Shown: positions 19,007 to 27,836, counted from the stretch's first letter. The stretch is DNA of 45,189 nt from Clostridium cuniculi (GCF_004353185.1 NZ_SMUS01000034.1:1-45189), one strand, 5' to 3'. The notes: generated by a model not told the origin, from the sequence alone. Translations and numbers: made by a program.

Positions 19007-20026
19007 TTAAAATTGATTTAAAAATCTCATATCGCTTTCGTATAATGCTCTTATATCATCAATACCATACTTAAGCATAACCATTCTATCTACACCAAAT
19101 CCAAAAGCAAATCCGCTATAAACTTCTGGATCAATTCCACAATTTCTTAAAACATTAGGGTGAACCATTCCACATCCTAATATTTCAATCCAACCGCTTC
19201 CTTTACATACTCTACAACCTTTTCCTTCGCAAACGAAGCAAGTTGCATCCATTTCAGCTGAAGGTTCAGTAAATGGGAAGTGGTGTGGTCTAAACTTAGT
19301 TACAACCTTATCCCCAAACATTTTTTTAGCAAATAACTCTAAAGTTCCTTTTAAATCTGCAAAAGTAACTCCTTTATCAATTACTAATCCTTCCATTTGA
19401 TAGAATATTGGTGAATGTGTAGCATCTACAGCATCTGATCTATAAACCTTACCTGGAGATATCATCTTTATTGGAGGTTCTTGATTTTCCATCGTTCTAA
19501 TTTGAATTGGAGAAGTTTGAGTTCTTAAAACTATATTATCATTTATATAGAAAGTATCTTGTTCACTTCTTGCTGGATGATCCTTAGGTATATTTAAAGC
19601 CTCAAAATTATAATGATCTAATTCAACTTCAGGACCATCTTCTACAGTGAATCCCATTGAAATGAATATTTCTTTCATACTTTCTAAAGTTAAATCTAAA
19701 GGATGTCTCTTACCAATAACATTTCTTTTTCCTGGAAGAGATATATCAATAACTTCACTTGCAAGTTTAGCATTTTTTTCTCTTTCCTTTATTTCTTTTA
19801 CAGCTTCCTCTAATTTTGCTTCAACTTCGCTTTTTGCTTCATTAACTAATTTACCAACTACTGGTCTTTCTTCCGGGCTTAATGATCCCATTCCTCTTAA
19901 TATTGTAGTAAGTTCACCTTTTTTTCCAAGGTATTTTACTCTTATTTCTTCTAATGTTCCACTATTTTCTGCAGCAGATATTTCATTAAAAGCAGCTTCT
20001 TTAATTGCTAATAATTTTTCTTGCAT
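19007..20026 (-). CDS. pheS: Phenylalanyl-tRNA synthetase alpha subunit
   Basis: Catalytic alpha subunit, 339 residues. An N-terminal coiled coil (about 1-85), which contacts tRNA, precedes the class II aminoacylation core. Class II motifs are visible: motif 2 around [20 protein letters not shown], and motif 3 [13 protein letters not shown] near the C-terminus. The [17 protein letters not shown] insertion is the usual Cys-rich segment of bacterial PheS. The ATG at 20026 has GGGAG six bases upstream. First gene after the T-box leader; forms an operon with pheT. Confidence 0.98.
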   Translation of the reverse strand: MQEKLLAIKEAAFNEISAAENSGTLEEIRVKYLGKKGELTTILRGMGSLSPEERPVVGKLVNEAKSEVEAKLEEAVKEIKEREKNAKLASEVIDISLPGKRNVIGKRHPLDLTLESMKEIFISMGFTVEDGPEVELDHYNFEALNIPKDHPARSEQDTFYINDNIVLRTQTSPIQIRTMENQEPPIKMISPGKVYRSDAVDATHSPIFYQMEGLVIDKGVTFADLKGTLELFAKKMFGDKVVTKFRPHHFPFTEPSAEMDATCFVCEGKGCRVCKGSGWIEILGCGMVHPNVLRNCGIDPEVYSGFAFGFGVDRMVMLKYGIDDIRALYESDMRFLNQF

Positions 20027-20065
20027 TTTTATTCTCCCTTCTTATTAATTCCTAAAATTTGGCGC

Positions 20066-20320
20066 AAAAAAAGGATATTCAGTCCCACAAAGGGACGGAA
20101 TATCCGCGTTACCACCCTAATTGATATTTTATTATTAATAAAATATCCATCTTAATTAAATAACGGTTTTAACCGCTAACTACTACTATAATTTCACAGT
20201 TAGGACTCCTGAGGGAACTTCAATATAACTTTATATAAAAAGACTTACAGTCTAAGGTCTTTTCTCCCTGTATATTCCATTATATCTACTTTCTCATTCA
20301 CTGTCTTTCAATATTTATTT
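20066..20320 (-). ncRNA. T-box riboswitch (phenylalanine) upstream of pheST
   Basis: The minus-strand leader has the diagnostic T-box sequence AGGGTGGTAACGCGG (about 20104-20119), whose GGTGG pairs with the acceptor end of uncharged tRNA. It is followed directly by a GC-containing terminator with a T run. Upstream, stem I can be closed by ACAGT/ACTGT. A TTC (20215-20217) in GAAGTTCCCTC is the likely Phe specifier codon; this position is inferred from the gene downstream, not from full folding. Uncharged tRNA-Phe would favour the antiterminator and raise pheST expression. Confidence 0.92.
20073..20105 (-). terminator. T-box regulated terminator of pheST
   Basis: On the minus strand GGATATTCCGTCCC pairs with GGGACTGAATATCC across a TTTGT loop (one A-C type mismatch), followed by seven T (20066-20072). 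Its 5' arm overlaps the T-box sequence, as needed for the on/off switch. Confidence 0.9.
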
Positions 20321-20327
20321 ACAATTT

Positions 20328-20356
20328 ATTATACAAATAACCAATATTTTTTTCAA
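20328..20356 (-). promoter_or_regulatory. sigmaA promoter of the pheST T-box transcript
   Basis: TTGAAA (20351-20356), a 17-base spacer and TATAAT (20328-20333) on the minus strand. It lies just beyond the stop of the rRNA methyltransferase gene, so pheST has its own start independent of the ktr genes. Confidence 0.8.
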
Positions 20357-20376
20357 TACTTTATTTAAAATTTATT

Positions 20377-21153
20377 TTATAATAAACTTTGTCTTACTTT
20401 TTCGAATAATATTATAGAAGTTGCAACACCTACATTTAAAGATTCTGCTCCACCAGGCATAGGTATTTTCACCTTTTTATCTGCAAGTTCAAAAATCTCT
20501 TCACTTATGCCATTTCCTTCATTTCCAACAGATAATATAACTTTTCCACTTAAATCTTCTTCAAAGAAATTTTTTGACTCCTCTAAAGATGTAGCTACTA
20601 AACTAAAACCTTCACCTTTTAACTTTTTTAATAAGCTTAAATCATTATCATAAATAATTGGTATATAGAATATAGAGCCCATTGTTGATCTAATAGTTTT
20701 ATCATTATATATATCAACTGTACCCTTTGTTAATATAATTGCATTTACTCCAGCTGCATGAGCAGTTCTAATAATTGTCCCTAAATTTCCTGGATCTTGA
20801 ACCTTATCACACAATAAATAAAAGTCGCCATTTATATCACTTATTGAATTATTTATATTAGCTACAGCAATTATACCCTGAGTATTTTCTGTTGAAGTTA
20901 ATTGAGAAAATAATTCATTTCTCATTTCATAGATTTTAATATTATCCATATATTGGTTTAAATAATCTTCTAGTTTTCCTTTTCCGCCTTCATTTACTAT
21001 TATATACTCTATATTGCACTTTGCTTTAAAGGCTTCCTGAACTAATCTAAATCCTTCTATAATATATTTATTTTCTTTTGTTCTATGCTTTCTTTCCTTT
21101 AACTTTTTTGTATACTTAAATAACGTGTTGTCTTTACTTTCAATGACTATCAA
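20377..21153 (-). CDS. ysgA: TrmH-family 23S rRNA 2'-O-methyltransferase, YsgA/RlmP-like
   Basis: SPOUT-class methyltransferase of 258 residues. The N-terminal SpoU substrate-binding domain (about 5-95; LKERKHRTKENKYIIEGFRL) precedes the knotted catalytic domain with motif 1 DPGNLGTIIRTAHAAG, motif 2 LSVGNEGNGIS and motif 3 IPMPGGAESLNVGVATSIILFE. The start is TTG at 21153, with AGAGGTGA five bases upstream. The same gene next to pheS in B. subtilis is ysgA, reported to methylate 23S rRNA (RlmP); the assignment to that exact subfamily rests on synteny and length. It follows ktrA by 11 bases, so it is likely in the ktr operon. Confidence 0.9.
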   Translation of the reverse strand: MIVIESKDNTLFKYTKKLKERKHRTKENKYIIEGFRLVQEAFKAKCNIEYIIVNEGGKGKLEDYLNQYMDNIKIYEMRNELFSQLTSTENTQGIIAVANINNSISDINGDFYLLCDKVQDPGNLGTIIRTAHAAGVNAIILTKGTVDIYNDKTIRSTMGSIFYIPIIYDNDLSLLKKLKGEGFSLVATSLEESKNFFEEDLSGKVILSVGNEGNGISEEIFELADKKVKIPMPGGAESLNVGVATSIILFEKVRQSLL

Positions 21154-21164
21154 AGTTTCACCTC

Positions 21165-21836
21165 TTATTTTTTTCTAATTAAAATGTCTTCTAGATTACT
21201 TAAATCATCAGCTGAACCAATAGCAACTATAATATCATCTTCAGACAATCTATCCTCGGCTTTTGGAGAGATATCTATATCATCACCTCTTTTTATTGCC
21301 ATAATATTTATTCCGTAGCTACTTCTTAATTTTAGTTCTTTTAATGTTTTTCCATTCCATTCATTAAGAACTCTTAACTCCATAATACTATAATCAGGAG
21401 ATAATTCAATAAAATCTAATATACTAGCTGAAACTAAATTATGTGCTACTCTTACACCCATATCCTTTTCAGGTAGTACAACTCTATCTGCACCTATCTT
21501 ATATAATACTTTTGCATGTAAATCACTTTGACCCTTTGCAATTATATACTTAACTCCTAATTCTTTAACTAATAAAGTTATCATTACACTTGCTTGTATA
21601 TTAGATCCAATAGTAACTACCGCAACATCAAAATTTCTTAACCCTAAAGTTTTTAATGCACTTTCATCAGTGGCATCCATTTGAACTGCATGAGTTACAG
21701 AGTCTGAAATTTCTTGTACAGAGTCTTCATCCATATCAATTGCTAAAACATCATGTCCTAAAGAATATAAAGTCTTAGCAACAGATTCTCCAAATCTACC
21801 TAATCCAATAACTACAAACTGTTTACTATTTGCCAT
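21165..21836 (-). CDS. ktrA: Potassium uptake regulatory subunit KtrA/TrkA
   Basis: Cytosolic gating ring subunit of a Ktr-type K+ uptake system, 223 residues, the length of B. subtilis KtrA. An N-terminal RCK domain with nucleotide-binding GLGRFGESVAKTL (about 11-23) and the acidic end of strand 2 (AIDMDED) binds ATP/NAD. A C-terminal TrkA_C domain (about 140-223) follows. It controls the membrane subunit encoded just upstream, ten bases away. In Bacillus and relatives such proteins also bind cyclic di-AMP through the C-terminal domain; this is family knowledge. Confidence 0.94.
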   Translation of the reverse strand: MANSKQFVVIGLGRFGESVAKTLYSLGHDVLAIDMDEDSVQEISDSVTHAVQMDATDESALKTLGLRNFDVAVVTIGSNIQASVMITLLVKELGVKYIIAKGQSDLHAKVLYKIGADRVVLPEKDMGVRVAHNLVSASILDFIELSPDYSIMELRVLNEWNGKTLKELKLRSSYGINIMAIKRGDDIDISPKAEDRLSEDDIIVAIGSADDLSNLEDILIRKK

Positions 21837-21846
21837 GTTTCTTCCC

Positions 21847-23193
21847 CTAACCTATCAAAATTTTTCCTTCTGGATATTTAATACCTGAATTTATTCTTTT
21901 TCTTGTTATAGATAATACTACAGTTAATGGTCCAACTCTTCCTAAGTACATCAAAAAGATTATTAATACCTTTCCTATATTACTTAATTCAGATGTTAAT
22001 CCTAACGTTAATCCTGCAGTTCCAAAAGCTGATACTGCTTCATAAAATAATGCCATAAAACTTGCACCTTTTTCAGTATATGATAACAACATAGTAACAA
22101 CTATTACTAAACTTAATCCAATAAATATTAATGTAAATGCTCTATACACTAACTCCTTACTGAATCTTCTCTTAAACACCTCTGCATCTTCTCTTCCTTT
22201 TATTACACATACTATAGTTACAATCAAGATTCCTATAGTTGTAGTCTTTATTCCACCAGCAGTTGAACCTGGTGATCCCCCAATAAACATTAAAATTATA
22301 GTTAAGAACTGTCCAGCCGTAGTCATTCCATCTGTAGGAATACTATTAAACCCGGCTGTTCTTGGTGTAACCGATGCAAAAAATGAGTTCATAACTTTAT
22401 CTATAAAAGACATATCTGCTATAGTATTAACATTGTTATTCTCAAATAAAAACATTAATACAGTTCCACCTAAAACTAACACTGTAGTCATTAATATTAC
22501 CATTTTTGAATGAAGGGAAACTTTTTTTAAACTTTTACTACTATATAGTTCACTCCATACAGTAAATCCTAATCCACCAATTATAATTAATGCTGATGCC
22601 ACTAATATTACAACAGCATTAGAATTATAAGATGTCAAGCTGCTAAAATTACCAAAAATATCAAACCCAGCATTGCAAAAAGCGGATATAGAATGAAATA
22701 TACTGTAAAATATCCCTCTTCCTAATCCATACTCAGGAACGAATTGTGTAGAAAATAATAATGCACCAAAAAATTGCACAGATACCGTAAACATTAGTAC
22801 ATACTTAACCATCTTTACTAAGCCTTGTATATTGAAAGTATTCATAGCATCTTGTAATATTAATCTCTCTCTCAAAGTAATCTTTTTTCCTAAAATAATA
22901 GCAATTAATGTTGTAAAAGACATAAATCCTAATCCACCAATTTCTATTAATATCATTATAACCGTTTGTCCAAACATATTCCAATATGTACCTGTATCAA
23001 CCACTATTAATCCAGTAACGCAAACAGCCGATGTAGCAGTGAACAAGGCATCTAAAAAGTTAGTACTTTCTCCACTAGTAGTAGATATAGGTAAAGTTAA
23101 TATTAATGCTCCAACTAATATTACCAATATAAATCCTAAAGCTAAAATTTGAACTCCTTTAAGTTTAAAATTTCTTTTAAACTTTTTTTTCAT
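21847..23193 (-). CDS. ktrB: Potassium uptake membrane subunit KtrB/TrkH
   Basis: K+-translocating subunit with four pore-loop repeats (about ten transmembrane helices). Selectivity-filter turns can be read at TSAVCVTGL, SISAFCNAGFD, PRTAGFNSI and SAFGTAGLTLG; each has the conserved central Gly. The flexible intramembrane loop GGSPGSTAGGIKTTT gates the pore. The start was set at ATG 23193 because GGAGGTGAT lies three bases upstream; an earlier in-frame TTG lies before that site. The product is 448 residues, matching KtrB. It heads an operon with ktrA and the rRNA methyltransferase. Confidence 0.95.
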   Translation of the reverse strand: MKKKFKRNFKLKGVQILALGFILVILVGALILTLPISTTSGESTNFLDALFTATSAVCVTGLIVVDTGTYWNMFGQTVIMILIEIGGLGFMSFTTLIAIILGKKITLRERLILQDAMNTFNIQGLVKMVKYVLMFTVSVQFFGALLFSTQFVPEYGLGRGIFYSIFHSISAFCNAGFDIFGNFSSLTSYNSNAVVILVASALIIIGGLGFTVWSELYSSKSLKKVSLHSKMVILMTTVLVLGGTVLMFLFENNNVNTIADMSFIDKVMNSFFASVTPRTAGFNSIPTDGMTTAGQFLTIILMFIGGSPGSTAGGIKTTTIGILIVTIVCVIKGREDAEVFKRRFSKELVYRAFTLIFIGLSLVIVVTMLLSYTEKGASFMALFYEAVSAFGTAGLTLGLTSELSNIGKVLIIFLMYLGRVGPLTVVLSITRKRINSGIKYPEGKILIG

Positions 23194-23358
23194 TACATCA
23201 CCTCCTAATTTCAATAATATATAATATTATTTTGTTCTTTTTCTCGCTTTTTATTATAATTAAGTTCAACATGTATTTTACCATCTTTACATTGTTTTTC
23301 ATAGATATTCCATATTAAAATTTATAGAACATGTAAAATTTTAATATTAAATGATAAA

Positions 23359-23386
23359 AGGGCTGTTTTCAAATCATAACAACCCT
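23359..23386 (-). terminator. Terminator after ytxC
   Basis: AGGGTTGTT pairs with AACAGCCCT (one G-U or mismatch position) on the minus strand, followed by TTTTATC. It begins 17 bases after the ytxC stop. Confidence 0.7.
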
Positions 23387-23403
23387 AATTTTTTCAAATT
23401 TAT

Positions 23404-24294
23404 TTAAACTTTAAGTTTAGATGGCATACAATTTGCACATCCTGCACAGTAAAATACCCTATCTCCAAACACATTAACGATAGTTTCAATAAACTCTGTA
23501 TTTATGCAATTTTCTTTATGATGGATTATTATTTGCTTTGGTGCATTAGTTATTAATCCACTTATTATTATATCTTCTATTTTAGCTTCAGTATCTATTC
23601 TACACTCAGCTAACTCCTTCATAAAGTCACTAAAAACATCATTTCCATATCCATCTTTTAATACATAGCCCCCACCTTCATGAATGTAAATATTAATTTT
23701 TTCTATTTTACTTTCCTGAATATCAACAAAATATTTTAATAACTTTACAAATTCTTTATACTCTTTTTCAACCATATATTCTTCTACAACTTTATCAACA
23801 ATATCTTCTATATCTTCTCTAAGTTCCTTCATTCTAAAAGTTATAAAACCTTTTATGTTTATTTCTTCATTTTCTTCCAAGCAAGTTTTTATTTTTTCTA
23901 TTATGGAATTTATTTTACTTATACAATATATCATTTTTTCATCTTTTAAATTTTCTTCACTTCTTAGAACTTTCATTATCATGTCTTCTACTTCTATTAT
24001 TTCATCATGTTTCAGAAAGAAATAAGTTTCAGTTAAAAAATTAAAAAGTTCCTTTTTTCTATATTTTTCAATTACTATATTATATAGAATATTGCTTATA
24101 TATAAATATATCATTCTTTTAACTTTTTCATTATAACACTCTTTTTCGCACATAATTTTTATTAAATGTGAATCACCCTCACCACTTTCTACAAGACCAA
24201 TAGTGATATTTTTCTTTTTTAACAACTCTCTAAGCTCTTGTAATTCCTTTACTAAGTCTAAGTCATTATTATGCACTAATCTTATCACAAGCAT
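23404..24294 (-). CDS. ytxC: Sporulation protein YtxC
   Basis: A 296-residue protein that matches the YtxC family of sporulation-associated proteins in length, helix-rich make-up and ending. The centre is strongly helical and charged (about 60-200). The C-terminal third has IYIHEGGGYVLKDGYGND and PKQIIIHH, followed by VFYCAGCANCMP with three cysteines. Its biochemical function is unknown. The ATG at 24294 was chosen over the GTG three codons earlier because AAAGGAG ends eight bases before the ATG and overlaps the GTG. A sporulation-type promoter candidate lies 24-52 bases upstream. Divergent from the DUF6873 gene. Confidence 0.85.
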   Translation of the reverse strand: MLVIRLVHNNDLDLVKELQELRELLKKKNITIGLVESGEGDSHLIKIMCEKECYNEKVKRMIYLYISNILYNIVIEKYRKKELFNFLTETYFFLKHDEIIEVEDMIMKVLRSEENLKDEKMIYCISKINSIIEKIKTCLEENEEINIKGFITFRMKELREDIEDIVDKVVEEYMVEKEYKEFVKLLKYFVDIQESKIEKINIYIHEGGGYVLKDGYGNDVFSDFMKELAECRIDTEAKIEDIIISGLITNAPKQIIIHHKENCINTEFIETIVNVFGDRVFYCAGCANCMPSKLKV

Positions 24295-24317
24295 GGATTT
24301 CACTCCTTTCTTAATAT

Positions 24318-24346
24318 TAGTATGTATTAAAATCTTTTCTATATAC
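24318..24346 (-). promoter_or_regulatory. Candidate sporulation sigma promoter of ytxC
   Basis: Minus strand: GTATA (24342-24346), 17-base spacer, CATACTA (24318-24324). This fits the sigmaG consensus GHATR-N17/18-CATNHTA; sigmaE overlaps in part. The gap to the ribosome binding site allows a leader of about 15 bases. Confidence 0.55.
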
Positions 24347-24437
24347 TCACCTGGCTGTACACTTATTAATAAAATATTGATTTTTTTATGAATATTTTAT
24401 ATGTTATAAGAAATATATTTAAACAAGGAGAAGATTA

Positions 24438-25133
24438 ATGATATGTTTTGTTGACTATAGAACCACTGAAAATGAAATAAATTCACTAAAAAAATTGAAT
24501 TATGACGTAATAAAAATTCCAAAGGATAATAATCTTTATGAAGCAATAAATGGACATACAGATATTCAGCTAAATATACTTAATAAGAATACTCTAATTA
24601 TTAATAAGAATATTAATTTGTCCTTTAAAGAACTTTTAAAAACAAAAAACATAAATTTTATAGAAAGTGATAGTACTTTATCATCTAAATATCCAAGTAA
24701 TATATCACTTAATGCATATATCACTGATAATTACTTAGTGCATAATTTAAAGTTTACTGATAAAAAAATCTTAGAGTACTGCAAAAATAAAAAAACTATA
24801 AATGTAAATCAAGGATATACTAAATGCTCTATATTACCATTACGAGAAAAAGTAATTATAACTAATGATACTGGTATATATAACACATTAAAGAATGAAA
24901 ACTTTGATATATTACTATTACCATTTGGCGATATAGAACTAAGTGGATTTAATTATGGTTTTATCGGAGGTGTTGGAGGTATGATTTCAAATGATTCCAT
25001 GGCATTCTTTGGATCATTAGATAATTATGCTTTTGGCAATGAAGTAAAAAATTTTTTATATAAATATGATATTAAACCTATATATCTTAGTAATACAAAG
25101 CTAATAGATAGAGGTAGTTTGCTTATTTTTTAA
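24438..25133 (+). CDS. DUF6873-like protein, GME (pentein) fold
   Basis: A 231-residue protein resembling the DUF6873 group, described as having the guanidino-modifying-enzyme (pentein) propeller fold. Visible support is the repeated beta-beta-alpha-beta pattern with ICFVDYRTT, GHTDIQLNILN (about 51-61, resembling the HxD motif of deiminases), QGYTKCSILPL and ITNDTGIY. The C-terminal loop where deiminases carry the catalytic Cys reads GGVGGMISNDSM and has none, so it is probably non-catalytic or uses different chemistry. AAGGAGA precedes the ATG. Divergent from ytxC; a role in sporulation is possible by position only. Confidence 0.65.
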   Translation: MICFVDYRTTENEINSLKKLNYDVIKIPKDNNLYEAINGHTDIQLNILNKNTLIINKNINLSFKELLKTKNINFIESDSTLSSKYPSNISLNAYITDNYLVHNLKFTDKKILEYCKNKKTINVNQGYTKCSILPLREKVIITNDTGIYNTLKNENFDILLLPFGDIELSGFNYGFIGGVGGMISNDSMAFFGSLDNYAFGNEVKNFLYKYDIKPIYLSNTKLIDRGSLLIF

Positions 25134-25206
25134 CCTCTTATATCATACGTATCTATTAACTAATTGTTGATTAGTATTTGTATTTTATTTAATATTAAAT
25201 AAATAA

Positions 25207-25236
25207 AAAGTAGGCTATTTTTATAAATAACCTACT
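25207..25236. terminator. Bidirectional terminator
   Basis: AAGTAGG(C)TATTT pairs with AAATA(A)CCTACTT (25207-25236). It lies between the convergent ends of the DUF6873 gene and hslO, with A/T tracts on both sides. Confidence 0.7.
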
Positions 25237-25248
25237 TCTTTATTTATA

Positions 25249-26139
25249 CTATTCAGATTTATTGGAATTAGCTAATAATCTACCAATTTCTTCTGGAGTA
25301 AATACATATGTCTTATTACAGAAGTGGCATTTTAACTCTTCATTTTTACCATCTTCATATATCTCTCTTAAATCCTTTTCTCCTATAGAAATTAAAGCTT
25401 TTTCAACTTTTTCTCTTGAACAATTACAAGAAAATTCTGGTTTTATTTCCTCTAATATTTTTAAGTCCATATCTGCAAATATATAGTCTAGTATATCATC
25501 CATACTCTTTCCTTCATTTAACATAGTTGTTAAAGATGGAATTTCTTCTAATCTATAAGTTATAATATCTGCTAAGAATTCATCTGCATCTGGTAACATT
25601 TGAATTATAAATCCTCCAGCAACTTTAATTGAATAATCTTTATCAACTAAAACACCTAATGATACTGCTGATGGCGTTTGTTCAGATACAGTAAAGTAAT
25701 AAGCTAAATCTTCTGCTATCTCTCCTGAATGTATTGGAACTTGACCTACGTAAGGATCTTTCATTCCTAAATCCTTTATAACCATCAAATTACCATTTTT
25801 TCCAATGTATCCACCAACATCTAATTTACCATTTGGATTTAAAGGCATATCTCCATATGGATTTCCAATATATCCTTTAACTTTAGCTCCTTCATATGCA
25901 GTAACAACTACTCCGTTGGCATCTCCACCACCATTGATTCTTAAAGTCATTACTTCATTTGATGATTTTAAAGTAGCTCCTAAAAGAGCTCCAGCAGTTA
26001 ACATTCTTCCAAGAGATGCTGCTGCAACTGGAGTACATTCATGTATTACTCTAGCATCCTCAACTAGTTCTGTAGTAGTTCCAGCTATTATTCTTACCAT
26101 TCCATTTTTTGCAACTGCTCTAATAATTTTATCGCTCAT
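25249..26139 (-). CDS. hslO: Redox-regulated chaperone Hsp33
   Basis: Cytosolic holdase chaperone, 296 residues. Zinc is bound by the C-terminal Cys4 switch: CNC ([11 protein letters not shown]) and CHFC ([11 protein letters not shown]), which oxidise to release zinc and activate the protein. The N-terminal part has the typical R...[18 protein letters not shown] and [15 protein letters not shown]. The ATG at 26139 is supported by GGAGGA five bases upstream; a TTG four codons earlier overlaps that site. It lies 21 bases after a methyltransferase gene and is probably co-transcribed. Confidence 0.96.
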   Translation of the reverse strand: MSDKIIRAVAKNGMVRIIAGTTTELVEDARVIHECTPVAAASLGRMLTAGALLGATLKSSNEVMTLRINGGGDANGVVVTAYEGAKVKGYIGNPYGDMPLNPNGKLDVGGYIGKNGNLMVIKDLGMKDPYVGQVPIHSGEIAEDLAYYFTVSEQTPSAVSLGVLVDKDYSIKVAGGFIIQMLPDADEFLADIITYRLEEIPSLTTMLNEGKSMDDILDYIFADMDLKILEEIKPEFSCNCSREKVEKALISIGEKDLREIYEDGKNEELKCHFCNKTYVFTPEEIGRLLANSNKSE

Positions 26140-26160
26140 ATTTTCCTCCAACTATTGCTT

Positions 26161-26901
26161 TTATTGCTTTTTCTTTATTACATATACTATTCTTTCAGTA
26201 TTTGCTTGTACATCATTTTCAGTATATCCATCAAACTTAGCAAGAACCTCTAAATTTGCTTTTTCCAGTTCTTTTTCTAATTCTTTTTCAGTATACGCTC
26301 TTTCTAGATGTTCTTCTTCAAATCTTTCATAAAGATCTCCTTTTTTAACAAAGAACGTTAAGAACATAGAAAGTAAATTATCTTCAAAAACATTTTCCCA
26401 AGTATAAAAAACCTCTTCTTCACTATATGTATAGATATTGTTTCCTAATATTTCAGATAATTTATAATATGAATTAACATCAAATATAAATAATCCATTT
26501 GACTTTAAATGAGTATATACTCCATTAAAGTAATTTTGAAGATCATTCAAATCTGTTATATAATTTGTAGAGTCTAATACAGATGTTATTAAATCAAATT
26601 CTTTGTTAAGAGAAAGTTCTGTCATGTCTTGACAAATTATTTTCCCTTTTATTCGTGCTTCTTTAAATTTATCAAAAGCTTCTCTTAACATATCTTCTGA
26701 TAAATCAACTCCATAAATATTTTTAAAGTATTTAGCTAATCTTATAGTTACATTTCCAGTTCCACAAGCAATATCTAAATAATCATTTAATTCTACATTA
26801 TAAGAATTGCAAATTTCTATAATACGATCTACCATTTCATCATAATTAATATCTTCATTTATTAATTCATCATATATTTTTGCAAATTCACCATACGCCA
26901 T
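26161..26901 (-). CDS. Class I SAM-dependent methyltransferase
   Basis: Soluble 246-residue methyltransferase. The N-terminal YGEFAKIYDELINEDINYD is the usual lead-in of this small-molecule methyltransferase group. SAM-binding motif I is LDIACGTGNVTIRLA (about 42-56), followed by GVDLSEDML. Later ITSVLDSTNYI corresponds to motif IV and FIFDVNSYYKL to the post-motif strand. The C-terminal half has the beta-strand lid typical of the YqeM/Methyltransf_25-type enzymes. Substrate not known. The ribosome binding site is a run of six G about five bases before the ATG. It precedes hslO in the same operon. Confidence 0.88.
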   Translation of the reverse strand: MAYGEFAKIYDELINEDINYDEMVDRIIEICNSYNVELNDYLDIACGTGNVTIRLAKYFKNIYGVDLSEDMLREAFDKFKEARIKGKIICQDMTELSLNKEFDLITSVLDSTNYITDLNDLQNYFNGVYTHLKSNGLFIFDVNSYYKLSEILGNNIYTYSEEEVFYTWENVFEDNLLSMFLTFFVKKGDLYERFEEEHLERAYTEKELEKELEKANLEVLAKFDGYTENDVQANTERIVYVIKKKQ

Positions 26902-27022
26902 GCTATTCCCCCCCTTATCCTATTTATTTACTACACTGAAAAACAAATAATGTAGTTATTTCTATACTGAAATAAATTTCTAAGTTTTATAATACTATGT
27001 AATAGAATATTAAGTCAATCTA

Positions 27023-27274
27023 TTATTTTCTTCCTAAAATTTGGTCATTAGTTGGCAACTTTAACTCTTTCTTACGTTTAGTCATTATTCCACCTATTCG
27101 ACCTGTTTCTTCAGCTGTTAATCCTCCCCATCCATATGTGTCTACCTTATCACTTAATCCTAACTCTTCTGCAATTTCATATTTTATCTTTTCACGCATT
27201 TTTTCTTCTGGTGTAAGTTCTTTATTAGTTTTTATTTTTGCTTTTATTATTTTTTTTAATGGTGTTTTACTCAT
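27023..27274 (-). CDS. Small acid-soluble spore protein, alpha/beta type
   Basis: DNA-binding SASP of 83 residues. The core KYEIAEELGL (about 31-40) corresponds to the GPR protease cleavage segment (EIA), and WGGLTAEETGRIGGIMTKRK is the second conserved DNA-contact helix, in which GxVGGxxTKR is seen as GRIGGIMTKR. It carries an N-terminal basic extension of about 25 residues not found in SspA/B and has an SspF-like Trp-Gly pair. Made in the forespore, it coats DNA and protects it from UV and heat. GGGGGAA precedes the ATG. A sigmaG-like promoter candidate is at 27305-27333. Confidence 0.9.
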   Translation of the reverse strand: MSKTPLKKIIKAKIKTNKELTPEEKMREKIKYEIAEELGLSDKVDTYGWGGLTAEETGRIGGIMTKRKKELKLPTNDQILGRK

Positions 27275-27304
27275 AAAAATTCCCCCTATATAAATTTATA
27301 TAAA

Positions 27305-27333
27305 TATTTTCTCCCATATCTTTATATTTATAC
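27305..27333 (-). promoter_or_regulatory. Candidate sigmaG promoter of the SASP gene
   Basis: Minus strand GTATA (27329-27333), 17-base spacer, GAAAATA (27305-27311). The -35 and the spacer match the sigmaG pattern; the -10 departs from CATNHTA at the first and third positions. Confidence 0.35.
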
Positions 27334-27410
27334 CCAAAATCCTTTGTTACACTTTCTTTTAATAGTCATATAATAAAATCAAGTATATAATATTATTTTG
27401 TAAATATTTC

Positions 27411-27439
27411 TTGAAAGTTTCATATATACAAGGTATAAT
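27411..27439 (+). promoter_or_regulatory. sigmaA promoter of the lysine riboswitch transcript
   Basis: TTGAAA (27411-27416), a 17-base spacer and TATAAT (27434-27439). Transcription would start near 27446, about 15 bases before the aptamer. Confidence 0.85.
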
Positions 27440-27460
27440 CATAACCATATAGGTTTATAA

Positions 27461-27628
27461 ATAGATAGAGGTGCGATACGTATTAGTACTATTATGGATT
27501 AAAGCGTGTTAAAATAATAAGAAAGGACTTATCGCCGAAGTATATAGCCTAAGCTTTACAGCTATATAACTGGGGGTATACAAAATATGTATATTTCTGT
27601 CACATAATTTATGTGGTGAGCTATCATT
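27461..27628 (+). ncRNA. Lysine riboswitch (L box)
   Basis: The conserved L-box elements are in order: GATAGAGGTGCGA at the 5' side, the AGTA turn, AAAGGACTTATCGCCGAAGT, CTGGGGGTATAC, CTGTCAC and the closing GTGGTGAGCTATC. P1 is formed by GATAG (27464-27468) and CTATC (27621-27625). It controls asd-dapA-dapB. Lysine binding stabilises P1 and so frees the downstream terminator. Confidence 0.93.
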
Positions 27629-27660
27629 TAAGGATTCTTTATATATTTTGATGTATATAT

Positions 27661-27688
27661 ACCTTGAGTGATAACTCAAGGTTTTTTT
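27661..27688 (+). terminator. Lysine-riboswitch terminator
   Basis: ACCTTGAGT pairs with ACTCAAGGT around a GATA loop, followed by seven T. AGTGATAACTCA (27667-27678) inside it is almost complementary to the P1 3' strand TGAGCTATCATT (27617-27628), giving the antiterminator. Confidence 0.9.
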
Positions 27689-27836
27689 AACATTATATTT
27701 AAATTAAACATTAATACTGTACATAAAATTTAATTAAAAATTTAAATATATTCACATCATATTATAAAACAGAACATTCTATAGTAATTAAATTTATAAA
27801 ATCTATTTATTAAAGAATAAAAAAGGGGGAACCAAT

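Larger units (their letters stand above)
20027..20376 (-). other. pheST leader region
   Basis: The whole gap between pheS and the upstream rRNA methyltransferase gene is taken up by a sigmaA promoter, the T-box RNA with its terminator, and the pheS ribosome binding site (separate entries). No additional gene fits. Confidence 0.8.
27275..27836. other. Divergent regulatory region between SASP and asd
   Basis: It contains the SASP promoter candidate on the minus strand and, on the plus strand, the sigmaA promoter, lysine riboswitch and terminator of the asd operon (separate entries). Bases 27690-27820 are an AT-rich leader before asd without further structure that I can support. Confidence 0.7.

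Noticed and set aside
19647..20048. Long plus-strand frame antisense to pheS.
   Set aside because: It is the complement of a conserved gene on the other strand, with no ribosome binding site and a translation of hydrophobic and Ser-rich composition typical of antisense frames.
25805..26332. Plus-strand frame of 175 codons over hslO and the methyltransferase gene.
   Set aside because: Both opposite-strand genes are clear family members; the frame has Pro/Ser/Phe-rich antisense character and no start signals.
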